DNA from: Baylisascaris procyonis
Taxonomy: Eukaryota; Nematoda; Chromadorea; Rhabditida; Ascarididae
Reading direction: 5' to 3'
Length of the DNA: 64,000 nt
Assembly: GCA_037389465.1 (NCBI GenBank)
Contig: JAZARR010000175.1
Location: 186,001 to 250,000 of the forward strand
The position numbers were made by a program, and so were the translations under genes. Positions 12,101-23,125 of this stretch are shown here, piece by piece (position 1 is the stretch's first letter; each line of letters starts with the position of its first letter). The notes beneath the pieces were generated by a model. It was not told the origin of the DNA, did not search any database, and saw only the letters and a list, made by a program, of their open reading frames with translations.

Positions 12101-15100
12101 TGATAACACTTTCCGCTTCTAATTAAAAAACAATCTTTCAGTCAGCAAGCATCCTACAATACAAATTAAATCGATGAGTGATAGCTCATATTAAGAAGTA
12201 CATTATTACTGCTTATTTCATTCTCAAAACAGGTACTTTCTCATTGTCGATGATCTCAAAACACTGGCTCTTTTACATTCGTTTGCTGCACAACTTTGAG
12301 TAATATATAACCCAAGCTATGGGGAGTTAGCAGATCACATAGTTAGTATTGGCTGGTGAGTCTATGTGTGGTAAAATCAATTCTGCAAATATACAACCAA
12401 ATAAAATCGAAAACAGTGCTCAATCTGTTCAGCATGCATCAAGAGTTCAAATCATTGACCGCTTTTCAGATAACGCTTATGACAGCCGCTTAAGAAGTAA
12501 AGCAATTGCACTGCTATTTGCTCATTAAAGGTAAACACCCATGAGAGGCAGAAAAGAGTATAAATTATGCACAACAAGAGAGAATAAAACGAATTCCAGG
12601 TTTACAGGACAAAGACCAAGTTTGTAAAATTCAACAACCACAAATTAGGCTAATCGCAGATAACAATTTTCATTTAAATGAAATTTCCTCTGCATGAAAG
12701 TACTTGTAAGAAACAGACAAACGCACAATCCACTAATTTTTTATTTGCAACAATTGCTTTCGTACATATCGATTTATAATAAATAGTACCAAAAGTTCCA
12801 AATAGAACTATGTATATAAACTTCAAAAACCTATGAGACCATTTTCGCTTTAAAAACACCTCAGATGCAGTTAACGTCCCATAAGACAGCAACTTTGATT
12901 CGTATTCAGTGATTATAAATCGGCGTCAAGCGATTGCAAGACATAGTTGTGTCAGGGTAGACAGAATTGACGATGGGGTAAAAGCGCAAGCACAACAATT
13001 GCAAAGGATGATTGTTTTTGTCATCGAGATGTGTGAAAGTGGAAGGAATGACGTACTCAAACGATGAGATAATCAACGAAGAGTTTATGTGGCTCACTTA
13101 TTCGATACTAATCAACCAGCTGCTGCAATATTTCCAACACATTATAACTTCTATATTACTAGTGCATATAGCTATTGCAATTTTTGTAACACAGAGTTAA
13201 CCCTCTCCCATGAATCAATTACTGCACTCATTCAATATCTACTTATATATCATGCAGATTACAAGCACACTCATTTTAAAAGTTCTTTGGAGAGAACACC
13301 TCAGAAAGATGTTGTTAGCAACTAAGCCCCCCCCCCCTCTCCCCTCTTCCATTTCCTATGACACTCTTCTCAAGCTCCTGTCTATAATATCGACCTCAAA
13401 TCATTTACGCGAAACATTTCTGGGAAGGATGATAGGCCGTTTCAAAGATATCGTGTAAAAATAAATGAAAACGTCCATATCATTAACAAAATTAAATAAA
13501 GAACATGATGTTAAATATGCAATATAAGATGCAACTGCTTTCATTCGCATCCTCTTTCATTAACTAGAGCAATGCTTTTGAATCGTAATTATAGGATTGC
13601 ATCGTCACGATGAGCAGATAGCACTGCATGCGTGTCATATACGCACTTATTTCAATTTCAGAACACTTATGAGACCACCTCAGAGATCGACACTTTTATT
13701 CGGCAAATTATGTGATGATATCAAAACGACGATTACAAATGATTAATGATCGATAAGCATAACTAAGAAAACAACACTTCTTCAATTGAGAGGCATCGAG
13801 CAGATCGGATGGTTATGTTCCCATCAACAACCTAAATAAATATTCACATCCTCTCCTGTCGTTCCCTCATAAGAAGAGGCATTTCCCACCATCACAAAAG
13901 TGCCAATAAAACATCATTAATAAAAAAATTGCAAAAAGAAACACCATGAAATCGAAATAAAACAATGAATAAAAGAGTGTTGTATGTCAATGTGCTAGAA
14001 ATCCCTTCATATACAATAAATTAGGAATATGATTCATCACAACAAACAATTTTATATGTCTGTTGAAGGTTATATATTTTTCATAGAAAAATTCCCAAAT
14101 AAAACAAAAAGTAAACAAACAATGCTATTTTATGTGCTGATTCTAAAGGGTCGCCTAGTTGAGCATCAAATGATATCCATCTCGTCTTCAGCCGTTCTTT
14201 TTAGGAGTTGGAGGAGGGGGAGAGAGCAAGATGCGGATGATAGAATAGCATGGATGAGCGAGCGCTCAGATTTCACTTAATACGAAGCATAAACTAGAAT
14301 TAGGGTATCGGAAATTCAAAGAATTCTAAACCATTCAACTTTTTCTTTGCTTTAAGCAATACATACACACTTCACTTAAATGAGTGGTAGTATCTCTCCT
14401 CTGCTATGGAATATTTCCATCCCTTCTCGAAAATTCTAATGAATGATCTTGTCTCTTTCTATGCCTAAAAATGTAAATCAAAAAGGAAATTCCCAAATAC
14501 TTTTTAACTAATCAAATAGAAATATAAAGTGCACAAGAAAGAAAACGAGCGTAATGAAAGAATCGCAAATAAAAATGAAAAATTGCGTGAAATAATTTGC
14601 CAAAAAGAGGTCACATAAAAAACGTCGACAATACATTGTAATGTTTGCAATATTCAATCAAGGAAGCATACAACACTGATAGGCACTCAACGCATTTTAA
14701 TTAGATAAGAGTACTTTAACCGATAAATTTGTCTTATTATTTTCACCTGACAACTTTCACACCCCCTCTACCACTAAAGTCTAGAGTGAAGATGGTATGA
14801 AGGTATCAACTAGGACAACCTTAAGTGTAATTCAGAGATGCTACTTTCACTGATAAAATTTCATAAGTACGAATAATCTTCCCACTTAAATCTTTCCATT
14901 TTCCAGGAAGAAATAACGTTCTCCACTTCAAAACGTTTCTGAAATTAATAATGTAAAAAATTTGGCTCAGTTAAGTTAAATGCGACATTTTTAAAACCTA
15001 AAAACGCGAAAAAATCTGATGGAAACACTCAAACGGATGATACAATGAAACTTGGAAGATTACACTCACAGATAAGCTTAATTAAATGACGACGTAGTAA

Positions 15101-15657
15101 AATCAAGTACATTAAAACAAGTGAACATGACTTCCGGAAAACAAATAAGCACATATATCATCAAAAAAAAAAAAAAAGAAAACTGCTAACGAACAATTCC
15201 ATATTTTTATGTGCAGACATCAATCAAATATGCAAATTTCGTAGCTCCAAGGCCTAATACGTTACACGTAAATACGCTCAATAAAAGAGAGATATAATTA
15301 ACATAAAGAAACGTCATCAAAAGCGCATAGTATAGCGCATAAATTACGTATTCAAATGTTCCCTTAAAGTAATATCACAACAGATATACTTCAACTTTCT
15401 TCATTCCCACAAATCGTACTTAAATTCTACGAAAAATTTGTAGGTAGGCAGAAATTATTTCATCTAAGGCCACCATATGCAAGCAATAGAACAGCACCTT
15501 TAAGATAGATAGTACGCGATAGCCCACAACTACCAACAAAAAACCCAAACTTCAGAGATCATTACTGAAATACGCGAGAAATCTGACTGTGCAGAGATTG
15601 ATCAGTAAGCAACTGATTAGTGAAATTGAAACTCATAAAAAACAAAAGGAACAGAGA
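12101..15657. other. Intergenic, gene B to gene C
   Basis: AT-rich DNA without an open frame that looks coding. It holds gene B's 3' flank and gene C's promoter region. Visible simple sequence: a C-run at 13327-13338 and an A-run near 15163. No promoter element is recognisable by eye. Confidence 0.6.
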
Positions 15658-15846
15658 TTATGCACGAGGCGGTACTGTGGCATATGGATTGACCATCTGC
15701 TGCTGAATGTGTTGACCAACCATCATTTGACCGTTACTCGCTACTTGCACATTTGCATACTGAATTTGCTGCTGGTGTTGGGCTTGCTGTTGTTGCGATT
15801 GCTGTTGTTGTTGAATTTGTTGTGGATGAACATGTTGCACCTGGAA
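15658..15846 (-). CDS. Gene B exon 12 (terminal, Gln-rich)
   Basis: Acceptor TTATTATAG. Encodes VQHVHPQQIQQQQQSQQQQ, a second Gln-rich block, then VNPYATVPPRA and stop TAA. The four-base-level phase agrees with exon 11. Confidence 0.85.
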   Translation of the reverse strand, partial: FQVQHVHPQQIQQQQQSQQQQAQHQQQIQYANVQVASNGQMMVGQHIQQQMVNPYATVPPRA

Positions 15847-18800
15847 CTATAATAACAAACAGTTCAGCACCCGCACAACTAGACAACTCGCTCACAAATT
15901 ATACACTTGGAAATGATAATGAAAGTGATACGTGTCTACCGCAATTTTCGTTCAGAACCACTATACTACCTGCGCTTACTCTTCATCGGACTCGTCCCGA
16001 TAGTCGACGGCGACCCTCCTTTGCTATATTTTGGTCTTTTAGGCATCTTCGGAATCGTTGCAGCAACAATCATCTCCAAAACTGATGTCACAGCAGTGGC
16101 TTCAAAGATAGCCAGATGGCCAAAACATCACCGAAAAGGATCATAAACGACAATTCATTTGGTTTTGTTTAGTGCTAAATAGAGCATGAAGTCACCCATC
16201 GATGTAATTACAGGTATTCTAATCTGTGAATCGAGTAAGCAATATTACACCAAATACATCATTTAAGAATGAAATTGAATTAAAAAATAATTACTTCAGA
16301 GTGGAAAAAAAAAGAGAACGAGAAATTGAATCTATAGTTGGCCCTTAAAGAGTGACTACACTTGGTAGACGACTAGAAAAGTAACCAAACAACACAACAC
16401 AAACTCTTCAACATTTCAAAAAACTGAATACTTTCACACAGCGTATCCAGGTGACTAAACGAATTGATTTGTGAAACATACCTGTACCTGTTGTGGAATC
16501 TGCGTCATCTGTTGTGCTTGCACTGTCTGTACCGTTTGTACCTGCTGGGGTTGTTGTTGTACCTGCTGTTGCTGAATATGCGTGCCAACTGTTCCCATCG
16601 TCCCGACAGCTTGCACTGTTCCCACAGTGCCAACAGTACCCACTGTTGCTGTTGTTGCACCTTGCACCACAGTACCAACAGGACCAACTGTACCAACCGT
16701 TCCAATAGTGCCTTGTACAGGTGTAGTCGTCAAATAGGTGGCTGTCGTCGTTACATTCGCGTTGTTCCGTTGCTGACGCATCAGCGCTTGTTGCGCCTAA
16801 AAGTTTACTGCCTCAAAAATGTTTCAATCCCTTTCTCACTTACTTAGACTGCTCAAAAAAGAAGTGTGTGGCTTGGCCACAAATATGCAGCTTTTACCTT
16901 AATATTTCGCTAATACTTTCACAATTAAAGTTGATTACACTTCAATGAATCTTTCAAAGATATCGCAGATCTGAATGTAAAGCGACTAGCGCACTTCACT
17001 CTCAAATTATTTACCGCCTGTGGGAGCATTAAAAGAAAAACCACCCACCGAGAAGCTTCAAGAGTGGATTTGAAACGAACCTGCTGTGTGCGTTTGATAA
17101 CATCGCGCTCAAGTGTAGTGAGTGCATCGAACTCGTCTTGCGTCTTCTTCCTTCCTCGACCCCCATTTGACTCTCCATCTGCACTGTCGCGCTTGCGTTT
17201 CGGTGTATAGCGCTTCTGGTTGTAGGCCTTCCTCTGCTCTGGTGTCATTCGCTGATATCTACAAAGCCAGCGGTCACTCCAGTTCCGGCTCCATTAGGAG
17301 CGAATTCTGTTGCAGCAGAAGTGAGAGTTAAATTATCTCTCAACTGAATCCTTTAATTTTACTCTATCTAAATAATTCAAAAAACGGCTGCGTCAAATAG
17401 CAACACACATTCTTCACAATAAAACTTCAACTTAAACCAACGAAACCTATGAGGCCTAAAAGCGCATAGCATTTGCAGCACAGAGATCTGATTTGGATTA
17501 ATGCTGTGTGGCACTAACCTGATGCAGCGCTTTAGCTTCAAAAAAAAAGCAACTGTAACGTTATAGCATCGCATTAGATAGTTGTCAACATTTATAAATC
17601 CCATGTTGTTGCCCATTTTCCACAAACGCTCATCGTTCCGCTTTCGTGCTAAGAAAGATGCTAAATATAGCCGGACTCAATAAAAGCTTAAGAACCACAA
17701 AACGTTTTCCTGAAGTTCCTGAAAAGCCGAAGATCCTAAGCAAGAACATAAATTTTACTGACCATACATGAAAGTGATCACTTCAAACAAAGACACGAAG
17801 CTCTTTCTGAAGTTCAGTTCCCTTCAATAACAAATCACCTTGCCAATTCCAATGAACAGAAATATCAAAACATTACAGCGATAGAGAAAGAGGGGAGTTG
17901 ACCAAGAAAACGAGCCTACGATCTCACAACTGAATTACTTTACAACTCTAAAGACGAATTATTTCTGCTTTCCACCCCTTTCCTTCCCCATATCCAATCC
18001 CTTGCCTCTCTCCAACTAAAGTTAAGAAAAACGAATAAAGTTGCGAATAACTGTAGGTATTTTACACAAACCTCAGTCTGGCTGCTTCGGCTCTTTTCGC
18101 ATTCCTAACGACAATTTGCTGCGCTCGATCGAGTGCTTCACCATTGATACGACCTATTGGCATCGCCAACAACATTTCTTCTTCCATGCGACGACGTCGG
18201 AAAGCTTCCGTCCTAAAACTTATGCCAATGCTAAACTACACTAAATTAAAACTCTGGAATATTAGTAAACACACAAGTAACAAACATAATAAATGTGCGA
18301 AGCAATCTTTTCACAGATATTAGAGGTGAAAGAAATTGGTATTTTGGTATGGAGTTAAGCAAAGCAATCATATAAAAATCAACCAACTGCTCTTCTTCTT
18401 CATGACGCTAAAACTATTCAAGATTACATATGTACGGAATAAACTACAAACTACATACGATAGAAAGATAAGACTAGCCAGGACAGCTAGCCATTAGACG
18501 AACCTCAAGATTGAAGCAACATTGGAAACATGCAATTTCTAGGCATTTTAATAATATTTGATCACACACTGGCCCTAATTCATTTCCTTCCCTCCCTCCT
18601 CCTACAGCCTCATCCACCCTTACTTTCCGCCCATTCATCCTCCAGAAGACCATAAAAAAACAAACAAAATGTCTGCAAGAAATTGACTGAGGCTGACTGC
18701 AAATAGCTAACAACAGTGATAAAACAATTAATATTAATATGAAAAATGCCATTAAAAAGGGTGATAAATATTACCTTCTCTGGTTATATGCTCGCTTCTC

Positions 18801-21800
18801 CTCCTCTGTCATACGATGATATCTGAGACGAGCTGCTTCTGCTTTCTTCGCATTTTGCTCCTTGATGTGACGTCTAATTGCATCTTCGTCCTGAAAAATA
18901 AGCTGCAACAAGCTTAGGTTCGGCTAGAAGTGGTTCAAGTAATTATTTGCAAGCAAATGTTTAACTGGTAACAATATATTCAACTCACTAGTAGTTTGAA
19001 AAACAATTAAACACCGAAAAATCGATATTTAATTGAATTCATTATTTCTGATCTAATAAATTACTTTCACTTTTACAGCTATTTAACTTCCAAGCACAGC
19101 AAATCTGTGAGATGACCCTTGGCAATGCTTTCTTTTTAAGTAAAACAGTTCCCCAATTCTCCCTAAAAGCCTTAAACTGCTTCTGCTTCAACTGTCAGCT
19201 ATCGCATCCAACCAAGAAAAACATCGATACGCCGACAAAATACATCGTACCGGTTGCCCATCAGGTCCCTTAAGTCCTTCAGCAGCGGCGATTTGTCTCA
19301 TGCGTCTGCGATTATTGTGTGCACGTCGCTCTTCTGAAGACATCCTCTGATAGCGCGTACGAGCCGCTTCTGCCCACCGTGCACGCATTCTCTTTTCACG
19401 TAACTGTTCAGTGATTTCAGGATCCTGAATGCATTTCCTCTTTAACAAATCCTTCATAAAGCAAACGGTCCGTGAACAATGTGATATCATAAAAAATGTG
19501 AACAAGCAAATATCATAATCAATGAGGGTGAAAAAAGAACCGAAATTTTCAATGCCCTACAATGATGTGAGAAACCAGTGCCAGCTACAGTAAACAAAAA
19601 CTTCAAATATTACAATTTACGGATGGAATGAAAATGTCTGCATAACAAACACCGATCTCTATAAAGGTGCTTTTTCATGCAAAAAAAATCTCTTTATGGA
19701 ATTACGATAAACGCTCGGTGAAATCGAACCTCTTGTATGTCATTGGTCTGGCGAAGAAGTTCCTCCAACTCTTCCATTTCCTTTTCACGCTGTCGTTTCC
19801 TTTTTTGCGCTAGTGTCCTCTTCACGTTCAATTCGCGCTTCTCTTCAGCGCTCAATCGATGGTATCGAAGTCGTGCCGCTTCGGCTTGTTTCGCACGTTT
19901 CGCCTCATCCTTTTCACGCTTCTCCGGTGTTACCATTTTATTCTTATTTGTATACCTTAAAAATGTCATATAAAACGTAACCACGCAAACATACCTCAAA
20001 TACTTCTAAATGCAAGTCAAGACCTAGAGTAGAACTTCACTTCTTCTCTTTAAATAATCCATGTTTATAATCTGCTGAATACAGCGAACGGCAAATACCT
20101 TCCAATTACACGACGGCGCGGCTGCTGAATGTATCTTATACAATTATCAATGTCCACTTCGACTAGTACCCGCATCTATCGGACAGAACAAAAGCTTTCA
20201 GTTGCATTTAGCAAGTGCGCTGTCATCCTTAATTGGAAGATGATTTTAATTAATCACTAAAATCATATGCTAAGCTGCTACTACAGGAAAAAACACCATG
20301 AAACAGGTTGACCATGTAAAAGAAAGCAATATGCTCCTAGCTTTCCGTGACTGCAACATTTGCAAGGAAGAGAAAGTAATAACATAACATAGCAACACTT
20401 CATTCACTGTCAACAACGCACGGAAACCGGAGTACGTTACATTTTTTGGCCATTTACTCATTCTGACTTCTGACCCCTGCGCCATCGAATTCTAAAATTT
20501 CCCGACTTCTTGATGCACGTAGTAGCAACGGCAAAGTCAAAAGAGGTTTATAACTAAAATATTTTTTGGGTGGGGAACGGAGGATATCACAAGGTATCCC
20601 TTTTCCCTTCCTCATTTACGAAACCCATTTTTCGCCATTTTCACTATGCAGTACTCAACATGTTTTCCTGTGAAGTAGTTTCACGCAAGTTGTAGAAACC
20701 TACTTCGCAACAATGCTTGCTGGTGATGGATATGATGTCGTATTAGTCGCAACAACAGCGGTGGTTGGGAGAGGTGTGACTCCGGAAGTAGTTGGTGCCT
20801 GTTGTTCGACGAAATATGAATCCAATAAAGCAGCGATACGTTTCTCGTCCGACTCCCCATGAGGTTGTGGCTGCAGGATCTGCATCGTAGTTCCGTTTGC
20901 ATTTTGTGCCGTTACAACTGCAATCAATGATAAACAATTAAATAACGTGAGATCTAACAGCCTGGAATATGCAGATCTCTCCTTAATTTCGTCCCACCTT
21001 CCATACGCGACGATGGGTGTTGAATGTGATAGCAAATGACGATTGCCTATTAGCCAATTACTTCCTGTTTACTCAAACGTCAGAAGTAGCCGCTCCGCAA
21101 ACGCCTTAAACAAAGTCACATGATGTAACTGCTTCTTCGAAAGCACGCTTGAGGCAATCTGTCTTCAAGCTCACAAAAAGCAAACTGAAACCCGCAATAC
21201 GGATTACTTAAAGCCACTTTGTGCCCGCAGCTTAAGGCTAGAGACATCGCGTTCAAAAGGTCCTGATTTTTCTGTTTATATAAGTGAACCTGTTACCACA
21301 CTCGCACATACGTTTTATGGGAGCACTTACCCGCAAGAACAGTGGTGCCTTGCTGACCACTTGTAACCGGCGTGCTCAGCGTCGACGGGTTTATTGCTTG
21401 AACAAGTCGCATCTGTTGCGGCGGTTGCCCACCTGTCCCAACAGTCGACGCCGGTTGCAGCTGAATATTCTGAAACAATTTCCACATCCCAAAAAACTTA
21501 TGGACCGTTATCCCACACTATTAGCACGAGCTCACACTTGGCTTACAAATACTCCTCCTTCCTTACTGCCCCTTCATCTTCCTCTGGATGCTCACAGAGA
21601 TTCATTAATGGTTATCTTCCCCTCTCCTCTGCTGCCAACGCCTCAGACGATAACATCACTTGTGAAGCGGATAATTACACGTTGCGACCTCTTCTCTGAT
21701 TCACAGAATCTTTTCATCTCTCTCCCTCCTCCCGTTCCTACTTCTCAGTGGGTCCAACAGGTAAAACACTGTGCCCAGCAACTACACTACTGTATAAAAG

Positions 21801-22685
21801 CGTCGTACTTTTCAACGATACAAAGAAAGAGATTCATTAACAGCGACAAGAAAAACATCTTGGTTTATAGCAATCCCTATTGCCTCTCATTCCCAGCTTC
21901 CTCCATCTACTTGAATTCACCTCTCCAATTCTCACAGAAAATTGAAGTTCATAATGTTGAACCAAAGGCAATATCACAGCGAACAACTACTAACTGAGTT
22001 GGGCAGAAAAGCGGTCGTTGAACTGTGAAATACAGGCCCACTGTTGGTGGCGTTAAATGGTGTTCCAGAGGTGGGCTGGAAGAACGTCGTCGTACCAGCC
22101 GGCTGAATGGTCATTTGAGTTGGGGCTGACGTCTGCACCTACAGTTTTATTTTCCATGCTACTTACACAATCAATCAAACAACATGAGCAAGTGAAAACA
22201 GAAAAAGGAAAGGATGCAAGTAGCTGGGATAATATGCATTCCTGCAGGCTTTACTGTTCAAAAATGATCGAGTTACAGCTGTGGATTCACATCACAGATC
22301 ACAGATCAACCTTGAGCACAATTTTTTACCTTACGTTTTTCTTACGAACGTATTGACGCTGATGGCATCACGTAGAAGATTGCAAAGAAAGAAAAGTACA
22401 ATCGTTTATCATTTTAGAAGATAAATTTTGCGCAAGTAAACACATATTTATCAATAGTGAAACCGATTTCATATCTGTTATTTCAAACTAAAGTGATATT
22501 GCTAGCAGAATAATTGCCGAATCGTTTAATTTTCAGTTCATTGAATGGATAATAACTAGAATAAAATTCATGTGTGGGTAAACAATTTGCAAAAAAGAAC
22601 AATATTATTAATAAATAATAACCTGCTGTGGCGTAGTCGAGATATTGCCCGCTTGAAAGTAGGCCGGTACGAGATTTTGATTCAT
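15658..22685 (-). CDS. Gene B: four-repeat (STPR-like), Gln-rich putative transcriptional regulator, complete
   Basis: Unrecognised by name. Twelve exons join in phase into 1935 bp (644 residues plus stop): 22623-22685, 21995-22138, 21331-21469, 20704-20917, 20099-20134, 19730-19955, 19251-19424, 18775-18890, 18072-18212, 17081-17258, 16482-16796 and 15658-15846. Order: a Thr/Gln-rich N-terminus starting MNQNLVPAYFQAG; a mixed polar segment; four basic repeats (core AEAARxRYxRMSxEERRxYN) spaced 69, 57 and 63 residues apart; a Lys/Arg tail with GGRGRKK; LERDVIKRTQQ; a Gly-Thr-Val tract; and a Gln-rich end VNPYATVPPRA-stop. It is a tandem paralogue of gene C, about 3.5 kb upstream of it on the same strand. 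A DNA-binding regulatory role is inferred from the STPR-like repeats. The weakest part is the 36 bp exon 20099-20134, whose acceptor could instead lie at 20176. Confidence 0.88.
16482..16796 (-). CDS. Gene B exon 11: Gly-Thr-Val tract and Gln-rich stretch
   Basis: 105 codons, phase 0. After AQQALMRQQRNNAN comes a degenerate tandem of GTV/GTVG units (about 35 residues), then Gln-rich blocks such as QQQQVQQQPQQVQTVQTVQ. Donor CAG|GTATGT. Low-complexity, likely disordered. Confidence 0.85.
17081..17258 (-). CDS. Gene B exon 10: end of repeat 4 and Lys/Arg tail
   Basis: Acceptor CTTTGTAG. Encodes YQRMTPEQRKAYNQKRYTPK, RKRDSADGESNGGRGRKK and LTTLERDVIKRTQQ; donor CAG|GTTCGT. The KRKRD and GRGRKK stretches are candidate nuclear-localisation or half AT-hook sequences. 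Confidence 0.88.
18072..18212 (-). CDS. Gene B exon 9: linker and start of repeat 4
   Basis: RTEAFRRRRMEEEMLLAMPI then INGEALDRAQQIVVRNAKR and AEAARLR at donor CTGAG|GTTTGT. 141 bp, the same length and phases as in gene C. Confidence 0.9.
18775..18890 (-). CDS. Gene B exon 8: basic repeat 3
   Basis: Acceptor TTTTTCAG, donor AGAAG|GTAATA. Encodes DEDAIRRHIKEQNAKK then AEAARLRYHRMTEEEKRAYN. Near identical to gene C exon 5112-5247. Confidence 0.9.
19251..19424 (-). CDS. Gene B exon 7: basic repeat 2
   Basis: Acceptor GCATTCAG. Encodes DPEITEQLREKRMRARW, AEAARTRYQRMSSEERRAHN and a linker ending GPDGQP at donor CCG|GTACGA; 58 codons, phase 0. Confidence 0.9.
19730..19955 (-). CDS. Gene B exon 6: basic repeat 1
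   Basis: Acceptor TTTTTAAG. Encodes MVTPEKREKDEAKRAKQ, AEAARLRYHRLSAEEKRELN, a KRKRQREKE basic stretch and EELEELLRQTNDIQE before donor GAG|GTTCGA. It fuses what gene C splits into two exons at DKE|VEELEN. Confidence 0.9.
20099..20134 (-). CDS. Gene B exon 5 (micro-exon, start uncertain)
   Basis: Encodes YIQQPRRRVIG and ends GGAAG|GTATTT. With the acceptor at 20135-20140 (TATAAG) phase 2 from exon 4 is kept. An alternative acceptor at 20176-20177 with a better pyrimidine tract would start the exon at an ATG (20175) in the same frame, which would suit an internal start. Confidence 0.5.
20704..20917 (-). CDS. Gene B exon 4
   Basis: Acceptor GATTGCAG. Encodes VTAQNANGTTMQILQPQPHG, then DSYFVEQQAPTTSGV and Thr-rich sequence to IVAK. 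The donor GCGAA|GTAGGT overlaps an in-frame TAG, so failure to splice here would end the protein at once. Phase 2 out. Confidence 0.7.
21331..21469 (-). CDS. Gene B exon 3
   Basis: Acceptor TTGTTTCAG, donor GCGG|GTAAGT (strong), phase 1 out. Encodes NIQLQPASTVGTGGQPPQQM and VTSGQQGTTVLAG: polar, no domain recognised. Confidence 0.8.
21995..22138 (-). CDS. Gene B exon 2
   Basis: Acceptor ACTGTAG, donor TCA|GTTAGT, 48 codons. Encodes VQTSAPTQMTIQPAGTTTFF and then SGTPFNATNSGPVFHSS. Aligns with gene C exon 2. Confidence 0.8.
22623..22685 (-). CDS. Gene B exon 1 (start exon)
   Basis: ATG at 22685 encodes MNQNLVPAYFQAGNISTTPQ plus Q, with donor CAG|GTTATT, phase 0. Exactly 21 codons. Homologous in position to gene C exon 1. 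Confidence 0.75.
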
Positions 22686-22987
22686 TTTCACTTCGCAATC
22701 ACCGTGAAATGAAGTGAGACTTCGTTCCCTCAGAACTATCAACAACGATTCACTACTTTCACCCTGCAAACGTCGATTATCAAAAAATGTAACGCCTTCT
22801 AAATCACGTTTCCATTAGCGATCAACCACAACGCTCAAAAATAGACATATTATAAACGTCACCACTATATTACAGATCGACCACAAGAGCGCTTAACGCA
22901 AATCTTTTAGAAACAGAGCTGCTAACAGAAATTGAAAAGCTTAAGCCTTTCAGTTGAATGAAACAGTAGAGTTTCTAAGAAGTTAAC

Positions 22988-23125
22988 TCCGATCTGGGTT
23001 ACCCAACCGGCTGTAAACTACGATCACCTTGCGATGGGCTATAGGCTGTTCCCGCTAATAAGCTGCTCCGGTCGATTTATGCCGGTCATCGAACGTGGGT
23101 GTGATCAGGTCTAATCCACACTCAC
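22988..23125. other. GC-richer block upstream of gene B
   Basis: About 53-55% G+C over 120 bp by hand count, against clearly AT-rich surroundings, 300-440 bp upstream of gene B's ATG. Could be a promoter or 5' UTR exon, or a structured RNA; no known RNA family recognised. Confidence 0.35.

Noticed and set aside
21284..21997. 237-codon open frame on the plus strand
   Set aside because: It is antisense to gene B exon 3 and the following intron (it only abuts exon 2), has no recognisable motif, and its composition (His, Pro, Ser, Leu) is that of a shadow frame.
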